Notes under the pieces: generated by a model | Seen by the model: the letters and a program-made list of their open reading frames with translations, nothing else | Database searches by the model: none | Told to the model about the DNA's origin: nothing | Translations under genes and position numbers: made by a program | Source: a bacterium | Lineage (GTDB): Bacteria > Cyanobacteriota > Vampirovibrionia > Gastranaerophilales > Gastranaerophilaceae | Assembly: GCA_017629215.1 (NCBI GenBank) | Contig: JAGBXP010000025.1 | Coordinates: 1 to 61,514, forward strand | Direction of reading: 5' to 3' | Length of the DNA: 61,514 nt | Shown: positions 53,816 through 61,514 of the stretch, in pieces | How the letters are laid out: each line of letters opens with the position of its first letter | How positions within the stretch are numbered: position 1 is the stretch's first letter

Positions 53816-54649
53816 TTATTTTACAATTTCCATAACTGATTGTAAAAGTTCTTTATTAGTTTTAATCAAAGCATTGACAAGCTCCATTTGAACTTTTGCT
53901 TGTTGATATGCTGCAGTATTGTCTTTAAAAGAAACATTTGATTGTTCTAATAAACCAGAACGAATTTCACCTCTACCTACAATAGGCTTTCCTGATTCAT
54001 CTGTTTCAACAAATAATCCGTCTTTTACTTCATATAAGCCACTTGGATTATGGAAATTTGCTGTCGCAATTTTATATAGAGGGACTGAACGATTACCTCC
54101 ATCAGCTTTTCCGTAAATAGTTCCATCCTTTTTTATTTCATACTCATCATATTTACCTAAAAATTTGCCATTGTTAGGATCAATCCAAAGCTTAATATTT
54201 GTGGTTGGGATGCTCATAGCTCCACCTTTTAAGGCTGTTTCTTCGTATAAATCGGCACTGATGGATTTTGTGCCTGCCATGATTTCACCTTTATCATTTA
54301 GAATATAACCTTGTACAGTATCACCATTTTTAGCTTTATATACACCCTCAGAATCAAATGTAAATTCACCAAGACGAGTATAAGAAACTTGACCTTCAGG
54401 GTTTCTTAGTACAAAGAAGCCTTTTCCTTCAAAAAATACATTCTCATTTGAAGTGCCTGGAGTTGATTTACCTTGTCCTTGATTTTTAATATTATGATCA
54501 AGTACAGCACCACCAAGAAAAGTCTTGAAATTTACTTTATTTTCTCTAAAACCTGGTGTATAGCAATTAGTTAAGTTATCAGCTACGCTATCCATCCATA
54601 ACAAAGTTGCTTTTTGAGTGTTAATTGCGGTTGTGTAAATATCATTCAT
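53816..54649 (-). CDS. Flagellar hook-basal body protein (FlgF/FlgG-like)
   Basis: 277 residues. The N-terminal rod motif (SVADNLTNCYTPGFRENKVNFKTFL), the GKGFFVLRNPEGQVSYTRLGEFTFDSEGVY core and a coiled C-terminal helix follow FlgE/FlgF/FlgG order. The length is closest to the rod proteins FlgF and FlgG rather than hook FlgE. It overlaps the FliK-like gene by 8 bases. Confidence 0.85.
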   Translation of the reverse strand: MNDIYTTAINTQKATLLWMDSVADNLTNCYTPGFRENKVNFKTFLGGAVLDHNIKNQGQGKSTPGTSNENVFFEGKGFFVLRNPEGQVSYTRLGEFTFDSEGVYKAKNGDTVQGYILNDKGEIMAGTKSISADLYEETALKGGAMSIPTTNIKLWIDPNNGKFLGKYDEYEIKKDGTIYGKADGGNRSVPLYKIATANFHNPSGLYEVKDGLFVETDESGKPIVGRGEIRSGLLEQSNVSFKDNTAAYQQAKVQMELVNALIKTNKELLQSVMEIVK

Positions 54650-55685
54650 TATTACGACCTTTCTTTTTATCTTCTTTTTCAGAATTTCTACGTTCTTTTT
54701 GGTTTAAAGATTCGTATTCAATATTGTTTTCATCAAATCTTTGTTTAAGAAGTGGTAGATTTTCTTTCAAATAAGCTTCTGCTATTTGTGTTGAAGGAAG
54801 GAAATCTGCAGATATTTTTCCATCCCTTGATATTCTTATAATGATAGAAATGTTATTGTCAAAATCAATTCTTAATGGTTGATTGTTTTCTTTAGCTTTT
54901 AGTAGCATATCAGCAAGAGTTTTTGAAATCTGAACGCTTCCTTCAATATTTTTTGAGGAAATTGTGTTCATATCTAAGCTACCATTCTCAACAAGTTTTG
55001 CAAAAATTTCAACGTCAGCTTGGTTCATTATTATAGAATCATATTTAACTATGTTTTCTACGGTGATACCTGATTTTGTGTCAACTTTTTTAATACCATC
55101 ATTGTTAGATATTGTTCGTGTATTATTTCTGTTAGCTATTGCAATATTTTCAGCCATAGTCGATAAAATAGCTTTTTCTTCGAGTAAATCCTGTTTGGAA
55201 CTGCCTAAATAACCGTTTTCATGCTTATTAGGAGATTTATTCTCGTTGTTCATGAACGATGAAAAAGCTTGCCCATTACCCATGAAGTTCATATTAGGGT
55301 TCATTTGAGGCAATAAGTCTTTGTTGTCATTAATATTAAAATCTTTATTTATCACATTGTTATTATCGTCAGAAAATTCTTCTTTCTTTACTTCACCTGA
55401 AAGTTTTTCATCTGATTGATTGAATTCGTCAACAACATTGTTCAAATCGTCAATAGCTTTATCCAGGTTATCTTCATTTAAAACAGGCTCTTCTGAGCTT
55501 TTCGTATCTTGTAGTTCATTGTTATCAGTAATTTGTTCAGTTTCGGTATTTTCTACAGTGTTTGCTCCTGCACCATGCTTCAATTCATCAGCAAAACTTG
55601 TCGTTGAATTTTCTGAGTTTGATATGTTAAGCTTCGTGTGTTTATTTTCATGTAATCTATTGATATTTGAAGACTCTATATTCAT
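54642..55685 (-). CDS. fliK: FliK-like flagellar hook-length control protein
   Basis: 347 residues. The first ~200 are acidic, Asn/Ser-rich and disordered, as in FliK. The C-terminal ~110 residues have the hook-length-control pattern (LADMLLKAKENNQPLRIDFDN, then strands and FLPSTQIAEAYLKENLPLLKQRFDENNIEY). A Lys/Glu-rich tail follows. Position between fliJ and a rod/hook gene supports the assignment. Sequence divergence keeps it below certain. Confidence 0.75.
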   Translation of the reverse strand: MNIESSNINRLHENKHTKLNISNSENSTTSFADELKHGAGANTVENTETEQITDNNELQDTKSSEEPVLNEDNLDKAIDDLNNVVDEFNQSDEKLSGEVKKEEFSDDNNNVINKDFNINDNKDLLPQMNPNMNFMGNGQAFSSFMNNENKSPNKHENGYLGSSKQDLLEEKAILSTMAENIAIANRNNTRTISNNDGIKKVDTKSGITVENIVKYDSIIMNQADVEIFAKLVENGSLDMNTISSKNIEGSVQISKTLADMLLKAKENNQPLRIDFDNNISIIIRISRDGKISADFLPSTQIAEAYLKENLPLLKQRFDENNIEYESLNQKERRNSEKEDKKKGRNNE

Positions 55686-55690
55686 AATCT

Positions 55691-56182
55691 CTACTCCATT
55701 TCATTTTGTGATTCTTCTACAATTCTTTGAAGCTCAGCTTCTTCCTCTTCACGTTCTCGAGATTGGATAAAAAATCTCTGAACACCGATTTCTGAAAACT
55801 GTCTTAATTCTTTTGCTTTTTCTTCTTCTAAATAAGCTTCTTTTTGTTTATCCTTATGTTTTTCTAATACCTTTACTGCCTGTTCTAATTTTACTAATTT
55901 CATTTTTTCTTCGTCTAATATAGCTTGTACTCTTTTGCGTTCAGCTTCTAGAGCATCAGCCTTGTCCCATAGGTGATGTAAATATTTGTCAAAATATTCC
56001 ATCATTCTATAATCTGCAGTTTTTCTATTGTTAATTGTTTGTTGAATTTCTTCTTCGTTCTCTCGTATCCTCTGTTCTGCTAAAAACACTTCGTGTTGCG
56101 CTTTCTGCACAACTAATAACTGTTCTTCTTTTTTTCTAATACGAAAATCTAAAATCTTCTGTAATCTATATACAAAGGGCAT
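55691..56182 (-). CDS. fliJ: Flagellar export protein FliJ
   Basis: 163 residues, almost entirely a long charged coiled coil (KILDFRIRKKEEQLLVVQKAQHEV...), the length and layout of FliJ. It acts as the stalk in the export ATPase FliI and as an escort for export chaperones. It starts a flagellar run: FliK-like and FlgF/G-like genes follow in the same direction with short gaps. Confidence 0.85.
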   Translation of the reverse strand: MPFVYRLQKILDFRIRKKEEQLLVVQKAQHEVFLAEQRIRENEEEIQQTINNRKTADYRMMEYFDKYLHHLWDKADALEAERKRVQAILDEEKMKLVKLEQAVKVLEKHKDKQKEAYLEEEKAKELRQFSEIGVQRFFIQSREREEEEAELQRIVEESQNEME

Positions 56183-56319
56183 ACTAAATTATTACACTCT
56201 TTTTTACAATATAATACCTCTATTTGAAGGATTAATGACAATATCAAAAAAGTCATAGTTTTGATTAAGTGTAAAAAGTACTCTTTTAAAATAACCCAAA
56301 TGTGCTATTTTTAAAGAGG

Positions 56320-56348
56320 TTTACAAAATAAAGTGTCTGTGATATAAT
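56320..56348 (+). promoter_or_regulatory. Strong sigma-70 promoter for the small protein at 56383
   Basis: TTTACA (56320-56325), exactly 17 bases, then TATAAT (56343-56348) preceded by TG one base away (extended -10). The start would be near 56355. Confidence 0.65.
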
Positions 56349-56382
56349 CTTATAGTGTTTAAATAAGAGAAAGTGTGTATAC

Positions 56383-56748
56383 ATGATACAACCAATTAAT
56401 ACAGTTGCACCCAGGGTCAGATTTAGAGAAGCTAAGAAAGAAAATAATAGAAAATTTAACAATTCGGATATTGCTATTATGAATGCAGGAGGAGTTGCGG
56501 CTGCTGTTGGAGGAGTAACAACATTAATAACACGTTCTTATACAAAATCATTTACCCAAGCTGGTGTGTTAGGTGTTTTTGGAGCGTTTTTAGCAGTGTT
56601 TTTTATGACTCCACACGTTGTTAATACAATTGCTAGAAATAAGATTGCTAAGGGTGCTAATAATATTGTTGCAAATGAAGGAGTTGCTCAAAAGAGCATA
56701 AAAAAGCCCTTTCGTAAGTTAGTTACATTCAAAGCTGAACAGGTATGA
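56383..56748 (+). CDS. Small membrane protein of unknown family
   Basis: 121 residues. A basic N-terminus (RVRFREAKKENNRKF) precedes two Gly/Ala-rich hydrophobic segments (~32-47 and 60-77) and a basic tail. It is preceded by an excellent promoter. No family recognised. Similar hairpin membrane proteins are seen at 26675 and 56752. It converges with the next gene, 3 bases away. Confidence 0.7.
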   Translation: MIQPINTVAPRVRFREAKKENNRKFNNSDIAIMNAGGVAAAVGGVTTLITRSYTKSFTQAGVLGVFGAFLAVFFMTPHVVNTIARNKIAKGANNIVANEGVAQKSIKKPFRKLVTFKAEQV

Positions 56749-56751
56749 GAG

Positions 56752-57189
56752 TTATTGCATAGGATGATTTTTCCCAACTCCAAAACCATTGCGAATAAGA
56801 TCATAAGCAAGACTTAGTCCAACTCCAATAGCGCCAATTTTTGCATAAATACCTTTACCAAGTAATGCTAGAGCAGAGCTTGAAATGATTAATATATTAT
56901 TACCTAGTGCATTAAATGCGCCTTTGAAATAGCCTTTTACGCGTCCCCATAATGATGGTACTGGATCTTTTAAACGCCAGTCAAAAGTACCTTTTCGTAT
57001 TCCGTTTGAGATATAACTATCGCTATCAATTGTTCTTGAATCAAAATAGGCATTTTCTATATATTTTGCATGTTCTACGGCAGATGTGTTTTTTGATACA
57101 CGATTTGCAACCCGTCCAACATCGTACATAGCAAGTCCCATTCCTGCTACGCCAATTGTTCTACATGCTATTTTTGCCCAAGTTTTCAT
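56752..57189 (-). CDS. Small membrane protein of unknown family
   Basis: 145 residues: a hydrophobic segment near the N-terminus (~5-25, GVAGMGLAMYDVG) and another near 95-112, then a hydrophobic C-terminal region (~114-130) with a short polar end. AAGGTG precedes ATG 57189. No family recognised; likely co-transcribed with the HEAT-like gene upstream. Confidence 0.65.
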   Translation of the reverse strand: MKTWAKIACRTIGVAGMGLAMYDVGRVANRVSKNTSAVEHAKYIENAYFDSRTIDSDSYISNGIRKGTFDWRLKDPVPSLWGRVKGYFKGAFNALGNNILIISSSALALLGKGIYAKIGAIGVGLSLAYDLIRNGFGVGKNHPMQ

Positions 57190-57249
57190 TTTTCACCTTA
57201 TAATATTAGGATTTAATTACATTACTTTGATTTTTTGTTTTATTATTTG

Positions 57250-58149
57250 CTAAGTAGCTTGTGCAGGCTTAGCTTTTTCATATCGGATTTCTGTATCAGC
57301 TGACATTTGAAGTAATATATTTGTAGCTTCTACGACATCTTCTTTTTCTGAATTTGGATTGTTTTGAATGTTTTGTAATAATTCAACTGTAAAATCATTA
57401 CCACTTGCTAATCGAGAAGAAAAAGCAGACAATGCAGCAATTCTAATTAATTTGTCAGGATCTTGTAGCATCTTATTTAAAAGAGCATTTAATGCAGCAT
57501 CATTATGTCTTTCTTTGTCCTCATCAAGTCTAATTAATATATCTTTAGCTGCTCTCAAACGAATTTCAGCATTTGGATTATTTAAACAATTTTCCAAGGA
57601 CATAATATATTCATTGGTTAGTGCAACAATCTTTTTTTGCTGTCCGTTTTCAACCAAATCTTTTTGTTTAGCGACTTCATTATCTAAATCTTTTATAATT
57701 TCTTTGGATGAAGATAAGTCAGGCTCTCTGTTTACAACCATAGGTGTTGCTTCAACTGGAGGCTGTTCGTTAACCATGTTAGAGCTTTCACTTACACTTG
57801 AAAATTGTGGCTTAACTGGCTCAGGATTTTGTACATAGTTATAATTATTCAAATAATATTGTGGAGGATAAGCTTGTTGTTTATTATCAAACAATTGTTG
57901 TTGACTTTGTACTGGTGGCATAACTACAGGTGCTTGTGCTTGTGGAGGCATAACTCCATAGCTATTAGCTACATTCTGGTTATAACTATTATTTGGATAA
58001 TGATGTGTTGGTTGTGTATAACAGCCTGCATTACAATTCGAATCGCAGACGTGGTTTCCAGCTGGGTTTACCATTGGATTAGAAATATTAATAGTAACAC
58101 CAGAGTATGAAGGATCCATTTGTTTTGAATAATTTACAGGATTAACCAT
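57250..58149 (-). CDS. HEAT-like repeat protein with Pro/Gln/Asn-rich N-terminus
   Basis: 299 residues. The first ~150 are Pro/Gln/Asn/Tyr-rich and disordered (with a Cys pattern CDSNCNAGC). The C-terminal ~150 are helical and resemble HEAT/ARM repeats (LNNPNAEIRLRAAKDILIRL, LQDPDKLIRIAALSAFSSRL, NNPNSEKEDVVEATNILLQM; three units of ~40). Such domains mediate protein contacts. The start has TAGGTGA a few bases before ATG 58149. A minus-strand terminator-like hairpin lies in its leader (58272-58306). Confidence 0.7.
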   Translation of the reverse strand: MVNPVNYSKQMDPSYSGVTINISNPMVNPAGNHVCDSNCNAGCYTQPTHHYPNNSYNQNVANSYGVMPPQAQAPVVMPPVQSQQQLFDNKQQAYPPQYYLNNYNYVQNPEPVKPQFSSVSESSNMVNEQPPVEATPMVVNREPDLSSSKEIIKDLDNEVAKQKDLVENGQQKKIVALTNEYIMSLENCLNNPNAEIRLRAAKDILIRLDEDKERHNDAALNALLNKMLQDPDKLIRIAALSAFSSRLASGNDFTVELLQNIQNNPNSEKEDVVEATNILLQMSADTEIRYEKAKPAQAT

Positions 58150-58271
58150 AATTCACCTACTTTTTACACTAATATATTATATTAAAGTTAAATTTTGCTT
58201 AAAAATTGCTTTATTGGTTTACAAAAATTAACATTTTATTTTAAAGATTTTTAAGCTTAAACATTGCATAA

Positions 58272-58306
58272 AAAAAAGACCTTGAGTATATAACCAAGGC
58301 CTGTCC
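58272..58306 (-). terminator. Minus-strand terminator hairpin in the leader of the HEAT-like gene (possible attenuator)
   Basis: On the minus strand AGGCCTTG pairs with CAAGGTCT around an 11-base loop and is followed at once by eight T. It lies upstream of the minus-strand gene starting at 58149 and downstream of no recognised gene. It is either a leader attenuator or the end of a short non-coding transcript. Confidence 0.55.
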
Positions 58307-58697
58307 GTTTAAATAAGAAGAGAGAGCTTTATATATATATAAAAAATTGCACAAAAAAAAATTTGCTATTGAATGAGCTATTTTTTTACAATTTGTTACA
58401 TTTAATTAATGGGTGAGTTCAAGAAGCAGTTGCAACGCTAAAATATTGTAGTTTTAGCTTAAATGAAATTTAATAATATGAAAATTTTGTACATCTCATA
58501 AAAATATGTAAATATTTGTAACAATTTATAGAAAAAGTGTTACTAAAATATGATTATGTGGAATATAAATTATATAATGGAATAATATATAGCTGTTTAG
58601 TTTTTAAGTATGGACATTTCAAATTATGGGAAAAATGTGTTATCTCAATGATAGAAATATAGCCCAAAACCCTCTTGTAATAAAGTTTTTGAACCTC

Positions 58698-58705
58698 GGG
58701 GGGGG
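58698..58705 (+). repeat. Homopolymeric G8 tract
   Basis: Eight consecutive G in an AT-rich genome, about 270 bases upstream of the flagellin start. It is a candidate slippage site; nothing proves a phase-variable role. Confidence 0.6.
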
Positions 58706-58793
58706 TAAAACCCTCTATTGGTGCGCTTTTTTGAGGTGTATTGTGAATAGTTGTGTGCAAACCCCGCACGCAATGACGGCAAGGCACTTCAAC

Positions 58794-58820
58794 GTCATCC
58801 TGAACTTGTTTCATGATCTT
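58794..58820 (+). repeat. Imperfect palindrome of the CATCCTGAAC...TGATC type
   Basis: CATCCTGAAC and TTTCATGATC pair imperfectly across TTG. Sequences of this form recur as dispersed repeats in many bacterial genomes; only one copy is visible here, so calling it a family member is inference. Confidence 0.45.
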
Positions 58821-58872
58821 TGTATTTTGACACTAGATTTAAGAAGAAAAAACTATGTGTTTGATAATTTTT

Positions 58873-58889
58873 GTTGGGTTGCACCCAAC
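58873..58889 (+). repeat. Perfect palindrome GTTGGGT-TGC-ACCCAAC
   Basis: Seven-base arms with a 3-base loop. Similar GTTGGGT/ACCCAAC palindromes are common dispersed elements in cyanobacteria and others. It lies ~80 bases before the flagellin start. Confidence 0.5.
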
Positions 58890-58972
58890 CTACTGCACTT
58901 AAAAATAAACAGAATAGTTTACCCCAATTTATCCCTTCTATTATTTGGTCAAAAAAGAGGAGGTGATGTGTA

Positions 58973-61276
58973 ATTCTTAGTATAAATACGAATATTTCCA
59001 GCATAATCACCCAAAATAGCATGAGAACGAGTACCAACAAGCTCAACCAAGCGATAGAACGCATGAGTACGGGCTATAAAGTTAATCATGCTAAAGATAA
59101 TGCTGCGAATTATTCAATTTCTACTAATATGACAACAAAGATTGGAGCTTACGAAATCGCAGAGAGCAATACGATGACGGGCTTGGATATGGTAGCTACT
59201 GCAAGCGAAAACTTGAGCCTAATAGATGATAAGCTAAAAAGACTAAGAGCACTTGCTGTTCAATCTCTTAATGGTAGTTATGGAACCCGCTCATTGGAGG
59301 CTATAAACGCTGAGGTAAATGCTCTAGTTGATGAAATCGACCGCATTTATTCAACTTCTGAATATAGTGGCCAAAAAGTATTTAAAAACCTTGCTCCTCC
59401 TAAGATACCTGACGATATTGGTACAACTGGAAATGTGGGTGTGCAGACAGCATCAACATATTCAATGAGAGCAGCTAATTATGGTAATTTTTTGGACAAT
59501 CCTTATACATACGAACAAAGCTATGTTGATAGTTTAACTGCAGTATCAAGCGTTGTTGAGGCTGAAGGTTTTACAGAATCTGAGTATAAAGTAGCATCTG
59601 TTGAAGATTTGAAAGAACTAGCACGACTGACGAACTTGGGAGTTGATACTACAGGAATCACATTTATTTTAGCGAAAGATCTTGATATAGGTGCATACTG
59701 CGAAGAAGAACTCGCTAAAGGCAACGGTAAAGGTGGTTGGACTCCTATTGGGGATTCAACTAATAAATTTAAAGGTACCTTTGATGGCAACGGACATGTG
59801 ATTAAGAATATTAATATTTATGCAATTAAAAGTAGACAGGGGCTGTTTGGCGCAACAAACACTGGCTCAGAAATAAAAAATGTTGGACTTGAAGGTGGAA
59901 GTATTAGAGGTGAAACGCATTGTGGCGGGCTTGTTGGAGAATCTTATTCTTCTATTACCAACTGCTACGCAGCAGTAGATGTAAAATGTGCTTATGTTTG
60001 TGGCGGACTCGTTGGAGCATCTAATTCTTCTAGCATTGATAACAGTTATGCAACAGGTAATATTACGAGTGGCCATAATGCCGGTGGGCTTGTTGGGGGT
60101 GCCGCCTCATCTCCTATTACCAACTGTTACGCAACAGGAAATGTTACATCTCATAGATATCAGGTAGGTGGGCTTGTTGGTAATGTAGTATCATCTTCTA
60201 TTAGTAATAGTTACGCAACGGGAAATGTTAGCGGTAGTTATGATGTTGGTGGGCTTGTTGGTGGTAGTAGTGCTACTTCTTCTATTAGTAATAGTTATGC
60301 AACGGGAAATGTTAGTGGTAATTATAATCTCGGTGGACTTGTTGGGAAATATATTGCGACTTATTCTTCAATTAGTAACAGCTACGCGACAGGAAATGTT
60401 ACAGGTACATCACACAGTATCGGTGGGCTTGTAGGTACTACTGCTAATTATTCTCCTACCATTAATAACAGCTATGCGACAGGTGATGTTACAGGTGGTT
60501 CTCATAGCGTTGGCGGGCTTATAGGTAATACTGCTACTTCTATTAGTAACTGCTACGCTACAGGTGCGGTGAGTGGTGAAAGTTTTGTTGGCGGGTTGAT
60601 TGGACAAGCCAAGAAAACAAGTGGTACACAGAATATTACAAACTGTCTAACATATTCGACTGTAAATGGTACCGATTTAGAATCTACAGGAAGCCTAATC
60701 GGTGGTACTGTCGTTACAGCAGATAATACAACTTTTGGAACAATAAATGTTTCTGGCTGTACATCAACTTCTCAAAAATGTGGTACATTAGGCGGTAGTT
60801 ATATGTATGATAGTACTAATTATACTTTGCTCAATAATTACGATACTAGTGGAATTACTACAGGTATTTCTTTGTATGTGCCACAAGTAACTTCTCTGAC
60901 TTTACAAGTTGGTGCGAATGCTTCAGATTCTTGTCAAATAACTTTTGATATGGCATTTATACTTAATAATTTGGATGATTTAAGACAAATTGGGTCAAAT
61001 ACGACTGCTAATACTCTTACGCTGTGTGATGAGCTGATAGCGACTGTTACAGACAAACAAACTCTATATGGTGCAGTGGAAAATCGCTTGATGTCTGTAT
61101 TAGATGAGATTTCGACTCAATATGAGAATTTGGTCTCTAGTCGTTCGACGTTGCGTGATGCTGATATGGCAGAATTAAGCTCAATTTATGTTCAACAGCA
61201 GATTTTACAACAAGCAGCTGCGACGCTGATGTCCAGTGCAAACCAATCTCCTGCTATTGCATTACAATTAATCTAA
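58973..61276 (+). CDS. fliC: Chimeric flagellin with a GLUG-repeat central domain; apparent ATT start codon
   Basis: About 767 residues. The N-terminal D0/D1 flagellin helices (INTNISSIITQNSMRTSTNKL, SIERMSTG-like ERMSTGYKVN, SLIDDKLKRLRALAVQS) and C-terminal D1/D0 helices (RSTLRDADMAELSS, QQILQQAAATLMSSANQSP) are complete. Between them, at roughly residues 190-560, lies a non-flagellin domain with GWTPIG, FKGTFDGNGHVIKNI and nine GLUG repeats. Frame analysis puts the start at ATT 58973, 9 bases after GAGGAGG (58957-58963); an in-frame TGA at 58964 blocks longer forms. The first in-frame ATG (59021) would delete most of D0 and has no ribosome site. The close ATG at 58966 is in another frame and ends after four codons. 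A frameshift (sequencing or real) in the first codons is the alternative. Confidence 0.88.
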   Translation: MLSINTNISSIITQNSMRTSTNKLNQAIERMSTGYKVNHAKDNAANYSISTNMTTKIGAYEIAESNTMTGLDMVATASENLSLIDDKLKRLRALAVQSLNGSYGTRSLEAINAEVNALVDEIDRIYSTSEYSGQKVFKNLAPPKIPDDIGTTGNVGVQTASTYSMRAANYGNFLDNPYTYEQSYVDSLTAVSSVVEAEGFTESEYKVASVEDLKELARLTNLGVDTTGITFILAKDLDIGAYCEEELAKGNGKGGWTPIGDSTNKFKGTFDGNGHVIKNINIYAIKSRQGLFGATNTGSEIKNVGLEGGSIRGETHCGGLVGESYSSITNCYAAVDVKCAYVCGGLVGASNSSSIDNSYATGNITSGHNAGGLVGGAASSPITNCYATGNVTSHRYQVGGLVGNVVSSSISNSYATGNVSGSYDVGGLVGGSSATSSISNSYATGNVSGNYNLGGLVGKYIATYSSISNSYATGNVTGTSHSIGGLVGTTANYSPTINNSYATGDVTGGSHSVGGLIGNTATSISNCYATGAVSGESFVGGLIGQAKKTSGTQNITNCLTYSTVNGTDLESTGSLIGGTVVTADNTTFGTINVSGCTSTSQKCGTLGGSYMYDSTNYTLLNNYDTSGITTGISLYVPQVTSLTLQVGANASDSCQITFDMAFILNNLDDLRQIGSNTTANTLTLCDELIATVTDKQTLYGAVENRLMSVLDEISTQYENLVSSRSTLRDADMAELSSIYVQQQILQQAAATLMSSANQSPAIALQLI
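59924..60604 (+). repeat. Nine tandem GLUG-type repeats in the flagellin gene (78-90 bp each)
   Basis: GG(L)xG units begin at 59924, 60002, 60083, 60167, 60248, 60332, 60422, 60512 and 60590. The spacings of 78, 81, 84, 81, 84, 90, 90 and 78 bp are all multiples of three. Each unit reads roughly GGLVG-x(5-10)-SI-S/T-NSYATGNV. This is the Pfam-type GLUG motif of adhesins and IgA-protease-like surface proteins, forming a beta-solenoid. Confidence 0.85.
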
Positions 61277-61514
61277 AATAAATCTTGCAAGATTTAGTGA
61301 ATTTCAACAATAACGTGTGTTTTTGTTATGCGAAGATTGCTTCAGTTTCTTAACAACTTAGCGTTTTTACTTCAACATTTTAGGTGTTGAGATTGTTTTT
61401 GAACCCAGCAGGTTTGATTAAAGTGTGATTATTCATATCCATCAAAAGTATGATTTTTTATTTTTTGAATTAAATTCTTTAGAAAATTGTGCCGTATTAG
61501 ATAGTATTAGAAGG
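61277..61514. other. Downstream of flagellin: no gene, one weak hairpin
   Basis: No gene seen to the window edge. TCAACA (61372-61377) and TGTTGA (61385-61390) could form a weak terminator with T-rich sequence after it. Confidence 0.4.

Larger units (their letters stand above)
58150..58972. other. 823-bp non-coding gap with hairpins, dispersed-type palindromes and a G8 tract
   Basis: No convincing gene lies between the HEAT-like gene and the flagellin. The gap holds a minus-strand terminator hairpin (58272-58306), an inverted repeat GCTAAAA / TTTTAGC (58437-58458), an eight-G run (58698-58705), two palindromic elements (58794-58820, 58873-58889) and the flagellin ribosome site (58957-58963). 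The stretch ~58660-58900 is richer in G+C than its surroundings, as if inserted or repeat-derived. No canonical sigma-28 promoter is apparent. Confidence 0.6.

Noticed and set aside
58626-58973. Open frame of 115 residues before the flagellin
   Set aside because: It runs through the G8 tract and both palindromes, has no ribosome site and its product looks like translated repeats. Its TAA does overlap the ATT start, so coupling would be worth recalling if it proves real.
59924-60604. CRISPR-like array
   Set aside because: The regular repeat is coding (all spacings multiples of three) and forms protein GLUG units without unique spacers.

Overview
The window is AT-rich, densely coded and Gram-negative in character. 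It holds lipoprotein-type signal peptides, a secretin, a heptosyltransferase-like enzyme, FabI and flagellar genes. It also has a cyanobacteria-like SLH-domain surface protein and many proteins of unknown family built from hydrophobic segments. Together these suggest a non-photosynthetic relative of the Cyanobacteria, most likely a gut Gastranaerophilales (Vampirovibrionia/Melainabacteria) species. That placement is an inference from gene content and composition, not from a phylogenetic marker; rpsO, dnaK and uppS in the window could test it. I saw no tRNA, rRNA or CRISPR array.

Layout, left to right. 1-6017: a radical SAM/SPASM protein (cut by the window edge) diverges from an ABC exporter and an S41 C-terminal-processing protease. 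A membrane thioredoxin, a CcdA-like electron transporter and a small His/Cys/Met-rich membrane protein follow; this reads like a peptide-modification/export or extracytoplasmic thiol/metal-handling locus. 6114-7693: rpsO and a patatin-like lipase. 7769-10857: an intact IS1595-family element with 24-bp terminal inverted repeats, a perfect 8-bp target duplication and two passenger genes. 11014-19905: mtnA, transporters, a cobalamin-type radical SAM protein, fabI, and an unusual operon of sensor kinase, Nudix hydrolase, chorismate mutase and receiver protein. 19968-24731: fliO, a NeuB-like synthase without its C-terminal SAF domain, a KdsC-like phosphatase, an inactive M16 protein, an MpaA-like M14 enzyme and uppS. 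24822-30358: a putative zincin, mazG, thrB, a 57-residue gene and a TPR protein. 31067-38220: an operon for a type IV pilus/type II secretion machine (GspC-, GspD-, GspE- and GspF-like). 38420-45403: lineage-specific surface/membrane proteins, dnaK, a ribbon-helix-helix regulator and the SLH protein. 45476-53705: riboflavin genes ribBA and ribE, a prepilin, adenine deaminase, a GT9 glycosyltransferase, YggT and mtnP. 53816-56182: flagellar rod/hook, FliK-like and FliJ genes. 56383-61276: small unknown proteins, an 823-bp regulatory/repeat-rich gap and a chimeric flagellin.

How the parts fit. Flagellar genes are scattered in three places (fliO; the fliJ-fliK-flgF/G run; flagellin). The nonulosonate-type genes beside fliO raise the possibility of flagellin or surface glycosylation. 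mtnP and mtnA together convert methylthioadenosine to methylthioribulose-1-phosphate. The secretion operon and the separate prepilin at 48490 could belong to one apparatus.

The most notable signals are: the flagellin whose variable domain is replaced by nine GLUG-type repeats; its apparent ATT start codon; the radical SAM/ABC/S41/thiol locus; and the cargo-bearing IS1595 element. All function calls come from reading motifs by eye; no database search was possible.
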